64,000 nucleotides of DNA from Evansella vedderi (GTDB lineage: Bacteria > Bacillota > Bacilli > Bacillales > Salisediminibacteriaceae), in assembly GCF_030813435.1 (NCBI RefSeq), contig NZ_JAUSUG010000016.1, positions 79,613 to 143,612 of the forward strand, written 5' to 3'. The first letter of the stretch is position 1. Each line of letters begins with the position of its first letter. The translations under genes and the position numbers were made by a program. Positions 23,426 to 33,709 of this stretch are shown piece by piece. The notes beneath the pieces were generated by a model. That model did no database searches and was not told where the DNA came from. It worked only from the letters and a program-made list of their open reading frames with translations.

Positions 23426-24646
23426 ATGAGAGAACAATTAATGACAATGTTGGAAGAACGAAAAGAAGAAATGATTGAGATTAGACGTTATTTACATCAA
23501 TACCCGGAACTCTCGTTTAAAGAGACAAACACCGCTAAATTTATTGCTGCATTTTATGAAGGAAAAGGTGTAGAAATAGAACGTAATGTTGGGAACGGTT
23601 ATGGCATTGTTGTCACAATCAAAGGTGAGAAACCGGGTAAAACGATTGCCTTAAGAGCAGACTTCGATGCTTTGGCGATTAAAGAAGAGACAGATGTACC
23701 GTTTAAATCGAAAAATGAAGGTGTCATGCATGCATGTGGGCATGATGGTCATACAGCTTACTTGATGGTACTTGCCGACTGTCTCATACAATTGAAATCA
23801 TCATTACCAGGAACAATTAAAATTATTCATCAGCATGCGGAAGAAATTTCCCCAGGTGGTGCAAAAAGTATTTTGGATTCAGGTATCCTTGATGATGTAG
23901 ATCATATCTTTGGTGCTCATTTAATGCCAAATGAACCTGCTGGAACCATTGGATGCAACAGTGGTTATACGATGGCAGGAAGGAGTAGTTTTAAACTAGG
24001 TATTCAAGGAGCTGGTGGACACGGTTCCTCTCCACATTTGGCAAATGACCCGATTGTTGCTGGTGCACATTTTATAACAGCTATCCAGACGATTATAAGT
24101 CGCAGGTTAAATCCATTTGATACTGGTGTGATTACGGTGGGATCTTTTGACGGAAAAGGTGCCAGAAATGTCATTAAAGACCGGGTTGAACTTGAGGGAG
24201 ACGCCCGTTATATGTCCGATGAAACAAGGGAAACCATTGAATCAGAAATGCATCGAATTGTAAAAGGAGTTGAAGCAGAATTTGGGGTGGAGTGCGATTT
24301 TTTATACGAAAGTGATTACCCACCATTATATAATCACCCGGAGATTACTGAGTTTGTAAAAACAAGTCTTGAAAAGACGGATGATCCAGATATCAAACAA
24401 GTGATTGAGTTCCCTAAGTTTTCAGGATCAGAGGATTTTGCTTACTACCTAGAAAAAATTCCTGGAACATTCTTTTTCATTGGTTGTAAACCAAGTGGAG
24501 TGGAAAAAGTCTACTTTAATCACCATCCGAAGTTTGACATGGATGAAGAGTCCCTTTTAGTTGCAGCGAAGTCAGTTGGAGAAGTTGTTTGTTGTTATTT
24601 TGAGCAGAATTGTTCTCAAATAGGAGAAACAGTGGAGATGTCATAG
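23426..24646 (+). CDS. M20 family amidohydrolase (second copy)
   Basis: This 406-residue M20D-type di-metal amidohydrolase has the motifs IRRYLHQYPELSFKETNTAK, ALRADFDALAIKEE, MHACGHDGHTAYLM (Cys/His ligands), HQHAEEISPGGAKS, and GSEDFAYY ... FNHHPKFDMDEES. The second Asp region reads RADFDAL rather than RADMDAL. It would hydrolyse an N-acyl amino acid or related amide in the cytoplasm. The ATG at 23426 lies 10 bases after AAGGGTGGGG. It closes the operon of the two DUF5058-associated membrane proteins and is divergent from the GAF-PucR regulator. Confidence 0.9.
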   Translation: MREQLMTMLEERKEEMIEIRRYLHQYPELSFKETNTAKFIAAFYEGKGVEIERNVGNGYGIVVTIKGEKPGKTIALRADFDALAIKEETDVPFKSKNEGVMHACGHDGHTAYLMVLADCLIQLKSSLPGTIKIIHQHAEEISPGGAKSILDSGILDDVDHIFGAHLMPNEPAGTIGCNSGYTMAGRSSFKLGIQGAGGHGSSPHLANDPIVAGAHFITAIQTIISRRLNPFDTGVITVGSFDGKGARNVIKDRVELEGDARYMSDETRETIESEMHRIVKGVEAEFGVECDFLYESDYPPLYNHPEITEFVKTSLEKTDDPDIKQVIEFPKFSGSEDFAYYLEKIPGTFFFIGCKPSGVEKVYFNHHPKFDMDEESLLVAAKSVGEVVCCYFEQNCSQIGETVEMS

Positions 24647-24692
24647 TTGTAGTTTAGTGGTTTTTGGTATCTATATTTTTTTAAAAAAATAA

Positions 24693-24721
24693 TTGACAAA
24701 CGGAAAAATAGACACTATTCT
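24693..24721 (+). promoter_or_regulatory. Sigma-A promoter of glycine operon
   Basis: TTGACA (24693-24698) and TATTCT (24716-24721) with a 17-base spacer, about 35 bases before the riboswitch. Confidence 0.85.
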
Positions 24722-24755
24722 GAAAATATGGAAAATTAAATATGGAGCGGATGAT

Positions 24756-24947
24756 TGTTATAGGAGAGTGTAATCGTTTGTACCACCGAAGGAGCAAGTT
24801 CCAAAAAGACCCTTGGAGCAAATCTCTCAGGTAGAGGAACTATAGCAGGACGCATCTCTGGAGAGCGCGTTAACAACAACGCCACCAAAGGGGTAGGCTT
24901 CGGTATAATGAAGTTAAACTCTCAGGTAAAAGGACAGAGAAGGGTAG
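24756..24947 (+). ncRNA. Tandem glycine riboswitch (gcvT element)
   Basis: Two aptamers are in series. The first runs from GGAGAG (24763) through ACCACCGAAGGAGCAA and CTCTCAGGTAGAGGAAC to GGACGCATCTCTGGAGAG. The second follows with GCCACCAAAGGGGTAGGC and AACTCTCAGGTAAAAGGACAGAG. This is the usual double glycine sensor in front of gcv operons, where glycine binding turns expression on. Two similar hairpins follow (24930-24974 and 24988-25038). Confidence 0.95.
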
Positions 24948-24974
24948 AAAATTTACTATCTTTTTCTGTCCTTA
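24930..24974 (+). promoter_or_regulatory. First hairpin of glycine switch expression platform
   Basis: AAGGACAGAGAAGGGTAG pairs with CTATCTTTTTCTGTCCTT. The left arm shares GGACAGAG with the closing helix of the second aptamer, so the two structures should exclude each other. The T-tract afterwards is broken (TTATTTGTTTG), so termination here may be weak. Confidence 0.7.
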
Positions 24975-24987
24975 TTTGTTTGCAAAA

Positions 24988-25038
24988 AAGGACAAGAGAA
25001 AGGTAGAGAAAGGAGCTACCTTTTCCTGTCCTTTTTTT
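24988..25038 (+). terminator. Second terminator hairpin in glycine operon leader
   Basis: AAAGGACAAGAGAAAGGTAG pairs with CTACCTTTTCCTGTCCTTT, followed by TTTT. It closely resembles the first hairpin, as if that had been duplicated, and has the better T-tract. Confidence 0.85.
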
Positions 25039-25106
25039 CGTGGCTAAAAAGGATAGGGGAGAAGCTGCTTGGTCAAAAACATTTTTTCAAACCAGGAGGG
25101 GTATTT

Positions 25107-26357
25107 ATGAGAATCAGAGAGATGGATGAAGTCATTTTTGAAGCGATTGAAAACGAAAAGAAGCGACAACTTAACACATTAGAGTTAATCGCATCAGAGA
25201 ACTTTGTTAGCCCAGAGGTATTAGAAGTAATGGGGAATGTCATGACAAATAAATATGCGGAAGGCTATCCTGGAAAGCGGTATTATGGGGGATGTGAATT
25301 CGTAGATGTAGCGGAACAGGCAGCCATTGATCGTTTAACTAGTCTATATAATGCCAAATACGCAAACGTACAGCCGCACTCAGGTGCACAAGCAAATACA
25401 GCTGTATATTTTGCTCTACTGCAACCAGGCGATAAAGTGATGGGAATGAATTTATCACACGGAGGACATCTAACACACGGGAGTCCTGTGAGCATGTCGG
25501 GAAAATGGTTTGATGTTGTATCTTATGGGGTGAGAGAGGATACCCATTTAATTGACTATGATGAGCTTGAAGCACTAGCAAAAAAAGAAAAGCCTAAATT
25601 AATTATCGCAGGTACTAGTGCATACCCAAGAACGATTGATTTTGCAAGGTTTAGACAAATTGCTGATCAAGTCGGTGCAAAGCTAATGGTGGATATGGCA
25701 CATATTGCTGGGCTTGTTGCAGCAGGATTACATCCATCACCAGTACCTCACGCAGATGTAGTTACAAGTACTACGCATAAAACATTACGGGGGCCTCGTG
25801 GCGGTATTATCTTAACGAATGACGAAGAGATTTTTAAGAAAATGAATAAAGCTGTCTTTCCGGGCATTCAAGGGGGACCACTGATGCATATTATTGCCGC
25901 TAAAGCTGTTGCCTTCAAAGAAGCGTTACAGCCAAGCTTTAAAGAATATGCGAAACAAGTCATTGAAAATGCCAGTTCGCTTAGTGAAGCTCTAAAGAAA
26001 GAAGGAGCAGCCCTTGTTTCTGGGGGCACAGATAATCATATTGTACTACTTGATGTGCGCCCATGGGACTTAACAGGAAAAGAAGCGGAGAAATTGCTTG
26101 AAGAGGCTGGTATTACAGTTAATAAAAATACGATTCCTTTTGACCCTCAAAGCCCATTTGTTACAAGTGGGATCCGTATGGGAACTGCTGCGTTAACCAC
26201 ACGTGGAATGAAAAAGGAGGAAATGGAGCAAATCGCAAAGGTAATTGGGGATGTACTAAAGAGTAAAGGCGATTCCATAGTTTTAACAAAAGCAAAGGAA
26301 ACAACAAAATCCATTTGTGGTGCTTATCCGTTATTTCAAAAGCCAATTCATGTGTAA
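25107..26357 (+). CDS. glyA: Serine hydroxymethyltransferase
   Basis: This 416-residue PLP enzyme interconverts glycine plus methylene-tetrahydrofolate with serine. Motifs include [49 protein letters not shown] and [14 protein letters not shown], where Lys225 carries PLP. Length fits the family. The ATG lies 7 bases after CCAGGAGGGG. It is the first gene of the glycine-riboswitch operon. This suggests it works in the serine-forming direction, taking the methylene group released by the glycine cleavage system. A housekeeping glyA may exist elsewhere. Confidence 0.97.
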   Translation: MRIREMDEVIFEAIENEKKRQLNTLELIASENFVSPEVLEVMGNVMTNKYAEGYPGKRYYGGCEFVDVAEQAAIDRLTSLYNAKYANVQPHSGAQANTAVYFALLQPGDKVMGMNLSHGGHLTHGSPVSMSGKWFDVVSYGVREDTHLIDYDELEALAKKEKPKLIIAGTSAYPRTIDFARFRQIADQVGAKLMVDMAHIAGLVAAGLHPSPVPHADVVTSTTHKTLRGPRGGIILTNDEEIFKKMNKAVFPGIQGGPLMHIIAAKAVAFKEALQPSFKEYAKQVIENASSLSEALKKEGAALVSGGTDNHIVLLDVRPWDLTGKEAEKLLEEAGITVNKNTIPFDPQSPFVTSGIRMGTAALTTRGMKKEEMEQIAKVIGDVLKSKGDSIVLTKAKETTKSICGAYPLFQKPIHV

Positions 26358-26374
26358 GAAAGGAGTAATCTCTC

Positions 26375-26896
26375 ATGGAATTTGAAAGTTGCTTTGACAT
26401 TATTGGTCCAATTATGGTTGGTCCTTCAAGTTCTCATACAGCAGGTGTCGTATCAATCGGTAAGTTTGTTCACGAGCTTTTGGATGGATGTCCTGAAGAA
26501 GCAGATATTATTTTCTATGATTCCTTTGCAGAAACCTATCAAGGTCATGGAACAGATAAAGCCCTTCTAGGTGGATTGCTTGGAATGAATACGGATGATT
26601 CTCGGATTAAACATGCAATTGAAATGACCCATCATTATGGATTGACATATGGAATTCAGCTTGAAGGCAGTTGTCCCTATTATGATCATCCGAATACAAC
26701 GTTCATCACTGCAAGGAGTAAGGATAGTATAGTAAAAGTTGGCGGCGTATCGTTAGGCGGTGGATTATCAAAAATCTTTATGATAAATGGTGAGTTGGTT
26801 GATATTCGATTGAGCACTAATGATGATATTTCCACACTTGCAACACACTTCAGTGAATGCGTGAAGAAGGATACCGTTTTAAAGGGTGTTGTATGA
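26375..26896 (+). CDS. sdaAB: L-serine dehydratase, beta subunit (short form)
   Basis: This 173-residue beta subunit of the iron-sulfur L-serine ammonia-lyase has the hallmark FDIIGPIMVGPSSSHTAG at the N-terminus and DSFAETYQGHGTDKALLGG. The usual SdaAB is about 220 residues with a C-terminal ACT domain; here the protein stops soon after the catalytic domain, so the ACT domain is missing. GAAAGGAG precedes the ATG. Its stop overlaps the start of sdaAA (ATGA), so the two subunits are translationally coupled. Together they deaminate serine to pyruvate and ammonia. Confidence 0.93.
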   Translation: MEFESCFDIIGPIMVGPSSSHTAGVVSIGKFVHELLDGCPEEADIIFYDSFAETYQGHGTDKALLGGLLGMNTDDSRIKHAIEMTHHYGLTYGIQLEGSCPYYDHPNTTFITARSKDSIVKVGGVSLGGGLSKIFMINGELVDIRLSTNDDISTLATHFSECVKKDTVLKGVV

Positions 26897-27777
26897 TGGA
26901 AATCCGGTCCATGCGCGAACTAATTGAAATTACTAAACTTGAAAAGAAATCGATTGGTCAAATCATGCTGATGAAGGAAGAGAAAAAGTCCGGAAAAGAT
27001 CAAGAAACGATTATCAGAATGATGGAAGAACGGTTAATCAAAATGAAAGAAGCTATTGATAGTGGAAAGAATGATCCCTCCCCTGCACCGAGTGGAATTT
27101 CGGGGGGAGATGCAGTGAAAATGAGTCAATATGTCAGACGGGGTAAATCACTATCCGGCACTTATATTAGTGATGCGATGACCTTCTCACTTGCAACATC
27201 TGAAAGCAATGCACGGATGGGGGTGATCGTGGCAACCCCAACTGCTGGAGCAGCTGGTATTTTACCAGGAGTGTTGTTTTCTCTTCACGAAAATGATGGC
27301 ACCCCCTATGAGGAGTTAGTTATGGGGTTGTTTACGGCAAGTGCACTAGGTTATGTCATTGCCAATCGCTCCTTTATTTCGGGTGCTGCCGGCGGCTGTC
27401 AAGCAGAAGTCGGTTCTGCAACGGCGATGGCTGCTGGAACGATCGTTGAATTGAAAGGCGGTACTCCAGAACAAGCGGTAAATGCCACTGCCATTGCTAT
27501 GAAATCGCTTCTTGGTTTAGTTTGTGATCCAGTTGCGGGACTTGTTGAAGTACCTTGCATTAAGCGGAATGTCATTGGAACTTCCATTGCATTTTCAGCA
27601 GCGGACTTAGCACTAGCTGGTATTGAAAGCCGCATTCCCTGTGATGAAGTGATTAATGCAATGTATGAGGTAGGAAAAGATATGCCTCGGGTCCTCAAGG
27701 AAACTTCGCTGGGAGGCTTAGCAATGACAGAAACAGGTAAAAAGGTGAAAGAACGTCTCTTTAGTAAGAAATCTTAA
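26893..27777 (+). CDS. sdaAA: L-serine dehydratase, alpha subunit
   Basis: This 294-residue catalytic subunit has [29 protein letters not shown], and three cysteine motifs [19 protein letters not shown] and VPCIKRN that would hold the [4Fe-4S] cluster. The ATG at 26893 overlaps the sdaAB stop; a second ATG follows immediately and either may be used. It forms the active enzyme with SdaAB. Placed between glyA and gcvT, it removes serine produced from glycine and gives pyruvate. Confidence 0.95.
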   Translation: MMEIRSMRELIEITKLEKKSIGQIMLMKEEKKSGKDQETIIRMMEERLIKMKEAIDSGKNDPSPAPSGISGGDAVKMSQYVRRGKSLSGTYISDAMTFSLATSESNARMGVIVATPTAGAAGILPGVLFSLHENDGTPYEELVMGLFTASALGYVIANRSFISGAAGGCQAEVGSATAMAAGTIVELKGGTPEQAVNATAIAMKSLLGLVCDPVAGLVEVPCIKRNVIGTSIAFSAADLALAGIESRIPCDEVINAMYEVGKDMPRVLKETSLGGLAMTETGKKVKERLFSKKS

Positions 27778-27793
27778 TCCAGGGGGGATTATA

Positions 27794-28906
27794 TTGAGTA
27801 TAAAAACAACGTTACAACGAACACCCCTTTTTGCTACCTATGAAAAATATGGTGCAAAAGTGATAGATTTTGGAGGCTGGGAGCTTCCTGTACAGTTTTC
27901 AAGTATTTTAGAAGAACACGAGGCTGTTCGAAAGGAAGCGGGTCTTTTTGACGTCTCTCATATGGGGGAAGTACTCGTTGAAGGAAAAGATGCAGAAAGA
28001 TATCTTAACTACCTTTTAACAAATGATGTAACTAAGCTTAAGGTCAATCAAGCGCAGTACACGGTAATGTGTTATCCAGACGGTGGTACAGTCGATGACT
28101 TAATAGTTTACAAGTTAGAGAATGAAAAATTTTTACTTGTGATTAATGCCTCGAATATTGTTAAAGATTACGATTGGATGACCCAGCATGTACGAGGCGA
28201 GGTGAAGCTTCAGAATATATCAAAAGACGTTGCGCAAATTGCTATTCAGGGCCCTAAGGCAGAGGCCATTTTACAAAAGGTAGCCGATACAGATCTAGAA
28301 GACATTGGCTTTTTTCACTTTGCTCCAAATGTCAATGTTGATGGCATTACAGAAATTCTCGTCTCCCGAACAGGTTATACAGGAGAGGATGGCTTTGAAC
28401 TTTATTTGGCAGCGGACAAAGGAGAAGCCCTTTGGAATAAGCTATTAGATGCTGGAAAGGTAGATGGCTTAAGACCGTGTGGACTTGGGGCACGTGATAC
28501 CCTTCGTTTCGAAGCACGTCTTGCACTATATGGTCAAGAGCTCACAAGCAATATTAGTCCCCTTGAAGCAGGAATCGGCTTTGTGGTGAAAACGAATAAA
28601 GAAAGGGACTTTATTGGGAAAGAAGCTCTAACAAAACAAAAAGAAGAAGGATTAAAAAGGAAGTTAGTTGGTATTGAAGTGACTGGCAGAGGCATTCCCC
28701 GCCACGGATATAAAGTGCTTTCTCCTAGTGGAGAAGAAGTTGGCTATATAACTTCCGGAACACAGTCACCTTCTTTAAAGAAAAGCTTAGGGCTTGCTTT
28801 ACTATCAGTAGAATATGCGGAAGTGGGAACGGAGCTTAAGGTTGAGGTTCGTAAGAAAAAGGTTGATGCAGTTGTTATAAAAACACCATTTTATAAAAGA
28901 GGTTAA
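27794..28906 (+). CDS. gcvT: Glycine cleavage system T protein (aminomethyltransferase)
   Basis: This 370-residue T protein transfers the aminomethyl carbon from lipoyl-GcvH to tetrahydrofolate and releases ammonia. Sequence signs include [57 protein letters not shown] and PCGLGARD near residue 230. Length is as expected. The TTG start lies behind CAGGGGGG. It follows sdaAA after 16 bases and is separated from gcvH by 133 bases that contain a long-range inverted repeat. Confidence 0.96.
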   Translation: MSIKTTLQRTPLFATYEKYGAKVIDFGGWELPVQFSSILEEHEAVRKEAGLFDVSHMGEVLVEGKDAERYLNYLLTNDVTKLKVNQAQYTVMCYPDGGTVDDLIVYKLENEKFLLVINASNIVKDYDWMTQHVRGEVKLQNISKDVAQIAIQGPKAEAILQKVADTDLEDIGFFHFAPNVNVDGITEILVSRTGYTGEDGFELYLAADKGEALWNKLLDAGKVDGLRPCGLGARDTLRFEARLALYGQELTSNISPLEAGIGFVVKTNKERDFIGKEALTKQKEEGLKRKLVGIEVTGRGIPRHGYKVLSPSGEEVGYITSGTQSPSLKKSLGLALLSVEYAEVGTELKVEVRKKKVDAVVIKTPFYKRG

Positions 28907-28959
28907 AGGTCATAAAAAATTACTATTGTTGCTTTCTGGTGAAGTTTTAACCTTTAACC
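28901..28959 (+). repeat. Inverted repeat between gcvT and gcvH
   Basis: GGTTAAAGGT (28901-28910) at the gcvT stop is perfectly complementary to ACCTTTAACC (28950-28959), with a 39-base loop. In mRNA this would form a stem between the two coding regions and might stabilise or process the transcript. No T-tract follows. Confidence 0.5.
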
Positions 28960-29039
28960 AAGTTTTCATATGTGTTTAGTTATTTTTTATGAAACTAATA
29001 AAATAGTAAAAAAGAATAGATTTGAAAGGAAGAAAAAAG

Positions 29040-29435
29040 ATGACAGCGACAACAGCAAACTTACGATATAGCAAGGAACATGAGTGGGTATTACAGCTAG
29101 AAGGGAATCGCGTACGAATTGGTATTACTGACTATGCACAAAAGTCGTTAGGGGATATCGTCTTTGTTGAAAATCCAGAAGTTGGTGATGAAGTAACAGC
29201 AAATGAATCGATGGGAACCATCGAGTCAGTAAAAGCCGTATCTGAGCTCTTTTCTCCTGTGTCAGGTGCAGTTATTAGTATTAATGAAGAGTTAGAAGAT
29301 GCTCCTGAGACAATTAACGAACAACCATATGATAAAGGATGGTTAGTAGAAGTTGAATTATCAAATCCAGAAGAGTTAGAAGGGCTATTAAATGAAGAAG
29401 AGTATGAAGCATTTATAAATGAGGGAGAGGAATAA
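29040..29435 (+). CDS. gcvH: Glycine cleavage system H protein
   Basis: This 131-residue lipoyl carrier of the glycine cleavage system has the lipoyl site ESVKAVSEL with Lys65 as the attachment residue, flanked by the usual [16 protein letters not shown] and [10 protein letters not shown]. The ATG at 29040 is 9 bases after GAAAGGAAG; a longer in-frame TTG start overlaps that site. It shuttles the aminomethyl group between GcvP, GcvT and Lpd. The gcvPA start follows after one base. Confidence 0.96.
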   Translation: MTATTANLRYSKEHEWVLQLEGNRVRIGITDYAQKSLGDIVFVENPEVGDEVTANESMGTIESVKAVSELFSPVSGAVISINEELEDAPETINEQPYDKGWLVEVELSNPEELEGLLNEEEYEAFINEGEE

Positions 29436-29436
29436 A

Positions 29437-30795
29437 ATGACGGCCACTTTTAGGTACCTTCCTGACACGGAAAAAGATCAAAAGGAAATGCTCTCTTTAT
29501 TAAACGTTCATTCTATCGATGATTTATTTGAAGACATTCCCGTTGATATTCGTTTAGAAGGGGAGTTAAACATCCCTAAGGCTGATCCTGAACCGATTCT
29601 TCTGAAAAAAATGTCTCAGCTTGCGGGGAAAAATAAACATGCAAACCATTACCCGATCTTTCTTGGTGCTGGTACGTATGACCACTACATTCCTAGTGTA
29701 GTCAATCATATGATTTCACGTTCTGAATTTTACACAGCTTACACACCATATCAACCGGAGATAAGCCAAGGTGAGTTACAAGCAATCTTTGAATTTCAAA
29801 CGATGGTTTGTGAACTAACAGGAATGGATGTTGCCAATTCTTCCATGTATGACGGATTTACATCCCTTGCGGAGGCAGCATCACTTGCCGTTGCATCAAC
29901 GAGACGTTCAAAAGTATTAGTATCGAAAGGGGTTCATCCTGAATCACGCTCCATATTAAATACAGTTGCACGTGGACAAGGTTATTCCGTTGAAGAAGTA
30001 AATCTTGCTGCCGAAACGACTGACTTAGAAAGACTCCAAGAACAAATGGAAAAGGATACGGCGGCGGTTATTGTTCAATACCCCAACTTCTTTGGTTCCA
30101 TTGAAGACATAAAAGAAATTAAAAAAATTGCTGCTGAAAAAGGTGCGCTTTTAGTCGTTAGTGCGAATCCACTGGCATTAGCGCTCCTGCAAGCACCTGG
30201 TAAGCTAGGAGCGGATATCGTCATTGGTGATATGCAGCCACTGGGAATACCAATGGCATTTGGTGGTCCCCATTGCGGTTATTTTGCCGTTAACAAAAAA
30301 TTTATGCGCAAAGTGCCGGGCCGTATTGTAGGGCAGACTTCAGATGAGCAAGGGAAACGTGGGTTTGTGTTAACACTGCAAGCCCGCGAGCAGCATATTC
30401 GGCGGGACAAAGCATCATCAAATATTTGTTCCAATCAGGCATTAAATGCCCTTGCTTCTGCGGTATGTATGTCAGCACTCGGTAAGCAAGGAATTCGTCA
30501 TATGGCACAGTTGAATTTAGAAAAAGCGAATTACATGGCTAAACTTCTAGAAGAGAAAGGATTTTCCGTTGTAAATAAATCAGCCTTCTTTAATGAGTTC
30601 ATTGTTGAACTTCCGATTTCTGTTAAGGAAGCAAATGCTGCTCTTTTTGATGCAGGGATTATAGGCGGCTATGATTTAGGCACGGATTACGGTTCTTACA
30701 ATCACATGCTCGTTGCTGTGACAGATCAAAGAACGAAAGAAGAAATTGATCAATTTGCAGAAGTACTGGAGGCGGTTGTTAATGGTAGAGTCTAA
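29437..30795 (+). CDS. gcvPA: Glycine dehydrogenase (decarboxylating) subunit 1
   Basis: This 452-residue subunit of the split P protein has the N-terminal [19 protein letters not shown] and family segments [44 protein letters not shown] and RIVGQT. It forms an alpha2beta2 enzyme with GcvPB. GGGAGAGG precedes the ATG. Its 3' end overlaps gcvPB by 14 bases, indicating translational coupling. Confidence 0.96.
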   Translation: MTATFRYLPDTEKDQKEMLSLLNVHSIDDLFEDIPVDIRLEGELNIPKADPEPILLKKMSQLAGKNKHANHYPIFLGAGTYDHYIPSVVNHMISRSEFYTAYTPYQPEISQGELQAIFEFQTMVCELTGMDVANSSMYDGFTSLAEAASLAVASTRRSKVLVSKGVHPESRSILNTVARGQGYSVEEVNLAAETTDLERLQEQMEKDTAAVIVQYPNFFGSIEDIKEIKKIAAEKGALLVVSANPLALALLQAPGKLGADIVIGDMQPLGIPMAFGGPHCGYFAVNKKFMRKVPGRIVGQTSDEQGKRGFVLTLQAREQHIRRDKASSNICSNQALNALASAVCMSALGKQGIRHMAQLNLEKANYMAKLLEEKGFSVVNKSAFFNEFIVELPISVKEANAALFDAGIIGGYDLGTDYGSYNHMLVAVTDQRTKEEIDQFAEVLEAVVNGRV

Positions 30796-32266
30796 TGAGC
30801 TAATCTTTGAAGTCAGTCAACCAGGCCGCGTCGGTTCAAGCCTGCCAGTAAGTGATGTTGACAAAGTCGATATACATGAGAAATTTCCTGAACATTTAAT
30901 TCGTGATACACCAGCGGAGCTTCCGGAAGTATCAGAGCTTCAGCTAGTGCGCCATTATACAGCGTTGTCGAATAAAAACCATGGTATTGATAACGGTTTC
31001 TATCCCCTTGGTTCTTGTACAATGAAATACAATCCGAAGATCAACGAAGATGTGGCACGCTTTGAGGGGTTTAGCCGCATTCACCCATATCAGCCAGGTG
31101 AGACTGTACAGGGAGCACTGCAGCTTTTATACGAATTGCAGGAAGAGCTAGCTGAAATCACAGGCATGGATGCTGTAACATTACAGCCATCCGCGGGAGC
31201 TCAAGGAGAATGGACCGGTCTGATGATGGTAAGAGCTTATCATGAGCAAAAAGGAGAGACAAGAACAAAAGTCCTTGTTCCAGATTCAGCTCATGGGACA
31301 AATCCTGCTACTGCAACGGTTGCAGGTTATAAAGCAGTAACCATTCCGTCGAATAAGGATGGCTTGGTTGACTTGGAAGAGCTAAAGAAACATGTTGATA
31401 GTGATACGGCAGCCTTGATGCTGACAAACCCTAATACACTTGGATTATTTGAAAAAGAAATCGTTGAAATTGCTAACGTTGTTCATGAAGCCGGCGGTTT
31501 ACTTTACTATGACGGCGCCAATGCAAATGCCATTTTAGGTAAAACCACACCAGGGAAAATGGGATTTGACATCGTCCACTTAAACCTGCACAAAACATTT
31601 ACAACGCCTCATGGCGGCGGTGGTCCTGGAGCAGGTCCAGTAGGGGTAAAAGAGAAGCTGATTCCGTATTTACCAATTCCGCGCATTGAGAAAGCTAACG
31701 GCACATACGTATTGAACTCGAACTATCCACTTTCCATTGGCCGAGTCAAAGGGTATTACGGAAACTTTGGTATTCTTGTTCGTGCCTATACGTATATTCG
31801 TACGATGGGTCCTGATGGATTACGTCAAGTATCTGAAAGTGCGGTACTGCATGCGAATTACCTTCGTAAAAAACTGGAGCCGTATTTCGAAGCACCGTAT
31901 TCGCAAATTTGTAAACATGAATTTGTTTTATCCGGTTCAAGACAGAAGAAGTTAGGTGTCAGAACACTTGATATGGCAAAACGTCTTCTGGATTTCGGCT
32001 ATCATCCACCGACCATCTATTTCCCTCTAAATGTAGAGGAATGTATGATGATTGAACCAACAGAAACAGAGTCAAAAGAAACGATGGACGCATTTGCGGA
32101 TGTGATGGCTCAAATTTCTAAAGAGGTGGAAGAAAATCCAGATATGGTTTTAAGTGCACCACACACAACGGTAATTGGTCGTCTGGATGAAGTGCAAGCA
32201 GCACGACAACCAGTATTACGCTATAAAAAAGAAGAATCAGCGGAAAAAGAGCTAGTAAAAGCCTGA
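30782..32266 (+). CDS. gcvPB: Glycine dehydrogenase (decarboxylating) subunit 2
   Basis: This 494-residue catalytic PLP subunit decarboxylates glycine and loads the aminomethyl group onto lipoyl-GcvH. Motifs include [43 protein letters not shown] and [18 protein letters not shown], with Lys271 binding PLP. The ATG at 30782 lies within the end of gcvPA. It is followed after 136 bases by lipA, whose product is needed to make the lipoyl group on GcvH. Confidence 0.96.
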   Translation: MVESNELIFEVSQPGRVGSSLPVSDVDKVDIHEKFPEHLIRDTPAELPEVSELQLVRHYTALSNKNHGIDNGFYPLGSCTMKYNPKINEDVARFEGFSRIHPYQPGETVQGALQLLYELQEELAEITGMDAVTLQPSAGAQGEWTGLMMVRAYHEQKGETRTKVLVPDSAHGTNPATATVAGYKAVTIPSNKDGLVDLEELKKHVDSDTAALMLTNPNTLGLFEKEIVEIANVVHEAGGLLYYDGANANAILGKTTPGKMGFDIVHLNLHKTFTTPHGGGGPGAGPVGVKEKLIPYLPIPRIEKANGTYVLNSNYPLSIGRVKGYYGNFGILVRAYTYIRTMGPDGLRQVSESAVLHANYLRKKLEPYFEAPYSQICKHEFVLSGSRQKKLGVRTLDMAKRLLDFGYHPPTIYFPLNVEECMMIEPTETESKETMDAFADVMAQISKEVEENPDMVLSAPHTTVIGRLDEVQAARQPVLRYKKEESAEKELVKA

Positions 32267-32289
32267 ACTACTATTTAGGTTGACTAATG

Positions 32290-32354
32290 AACCACCAGGA
32301 ATGAAAGAGACGAAACTGGATTTTCCCACTCGCACTCGATCATGCCTGGTGGTT
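32290..32354 (+). repeat. Stem-loop between gcvPB and lipA
   Basis: AACCACCAGG (32290-32299) pairs perfectly with CCTGGTGGTT (32345-32354), and the next bases (AATGA / TCAT) can extend the stem. The 45-base interior is C-rich. No T-tract follows, so it is more likely an mRNA processing, stability or attenuation element than a terminator. It lies 49 bases before lipA. Confidence 0.55.
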
Positions 32355-32402
32355 TCCATTCAAAAGGATAATGATTTCAGGCCTATTTATAGGAGGGGTA
32401 AT

Positions 32403-33281
32403 ATGACCATTGAATATGTCCGTAAGCCAGATTGGTTAAAAATTAAATTAAATACAAATGCGGATTACACTGGATTAAAAAAGATGATGAATGAAAAACG
32501 ACTGCATACGGTCTGTGAAGAAGCAAAATGCCCGAATATACATGAATGCTGGGCAGAGCGGAAAACGGCAACTTTTATGATACTTGGAAGTATATGTACA
32601 CGTGCTTGCCGATTCTGTGCTGTTACAACTGGACTTCCCACCGAGCTTGATTTGGAAGAACCTGAACGTATCGCCGAATCGGTGGAGCAAATGGGGTTAA
32701 AACATGTCGTGATTACGGCTGTTGCCCGTGATGATCTTAAAGATGGGGGGGCACAAATATTTGCCGATACTATACGGGCAGTGAGGCGTCGTAATCCATT
32801 TTGCAGCATTGAAGTTCTTCCATCCGACATGAACGGAAAATATGACAACTTGCAAATGTTAATGGCTGCAAAGCCAAATATTTTAAATCACAACATTGAA
32901 ACCGTTAAGGGCTTAACTCCCAGAGTCCGTGCCCGTGCCACATATGAGCGCTCCCTTCAATTTTTACAACGAGCCAAAAAAATAAGTCCTGATACCCCAA
33001 CAAAATCAAGTATTATGATTGGTCTTGGAGAAACGAAAGAAGAAATTATCGAAACAATGGATGATCTCCGTGCTCACGAGGTTGACATTTTGACAATTGG
33101 TCAATATCTCCAACCGACGAAAAAACATTTGAAAGTACAAAAATATTGGAGTCCACAAGAGTTTCGTGAATTAAAGGAAATTGCTCTATCGAAAGGGTTT
33201 AGCCATTGTGAATCAGGACCCCTTGTTCGTTCTTCTTATCATGCTGATGAACAGGTCCAGGCTGCAGGGGTAAGCGTGTAA
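32403..33281 (+). CDS. lipA: Lipoyl synthase
   Basis: This 292-residue radical-SAM enzyme inserts two sulfurs into octanoyl groups on carrier domains. The auxiliary cluster cysteines are Cys38, Cys43 and Cys49 ([12 protein letters not shown]). The radical-SAM cluster motif is Cys65-x3-Cys69-x2-Cys72 (CTRACRFC). The C-terminus contains the RSSYHADEQ signature (conserved RSSY). The ATG at 32403 is 7 bases after TAGGAGGGG; the upstream in-frame extension covers the stem-loop and is not used. In this operon it would furnish lipoyl groups for GcvH. Confidence 0.96.
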   Translation: MTIEYVRKPDWLKIKLNTNADYTGLKKMMNEKRLHTVCEEAKCPNIHECWAERKTATFMILGSICTRACRFCAVTTGLPTELDLEEPERIAESVEQMGLKHVVITAVARDDLKDGGAQIFADTIRAVRRRNPFCSIEVLPSDMNGKYDNLQMLMAAKPNILNHNIETVKGLTPRVRARATYERSLQFLQRAKKISPDTPTKSSIMIGLGETKEEIIETMDDLRAHEVDILTIGQYLQPTKKHLKVQKYWSPQEFRELKEIALSKGFSHCESGPLVRSSYHADEQVQAAGVSV

Positions 33282-33322
33282 GCTTGTAAGGCCGGTATTA
33301 GTAAGAAAGGAGAGAGGGTTCG

Positions 33323-33628
33323 ATGGTTGTTACACTAACAGATGCAGCATTAAACAAGTTAAAAGGTATGGATATATTGGAAGAGCGTTCACCTCGGATT
33401 GATGCTGATGTAGCTGGAGGATGTGGGGTGTCTATCAGGTTTTTACTCGTTTTTGATGAGCCTCGGCGAAACGATACGGTTATTGAGCATGAAGGAATTC
33501 AACTTCGAATCGATCGTTTTACAAAACGTTATTTGGATGAAGAGACACAAATTGATTATACAAATGAACAGGGATTTCTCGTTGGAGAAAGCTTTGAATC
33601 AAGCGCATGTGCTATTGAAATAGAATAA
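33323..33628 (+). CDS. IscA/HesB-like iron-sulfur biosynthesis family protein
   Basis: This 101-residue protein starts LTDAALNKLKGM, as HesB/IscA-type proteins do. It has GGCGVSIRF in the middle and ends with SACAIEIE, giving two of the cysteine positions used by A-type carriers, but the CGCG/CxC end is degenerate. AAAGGAGAGAGG precedes the ATG. It lies between lipA and lpd. LipA consumes its auxiliary cluster as the sulfur source each turnover, so an iron-sulfur carrier beside it could help reload LipA or SdaAA. This is inference. Confidence 0.75.
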   Translation: MVVTLTDAALNKLKGMDILEERSPRIDADVAGGCGVSIRFLLVFDEPRRNDTVIEHEGIQLRIDRFTKRYLDEETQIDYTNEQGFLVGESFESSACAIEIE

Positions 33629-33709
33629 TAGGAAAAAATAAAATGCAAAATTCAGGAACTTAACGAGTGAAACGTGGAATGGCAGAAATGCAAAAAGGGG
33701 GATAATCCA

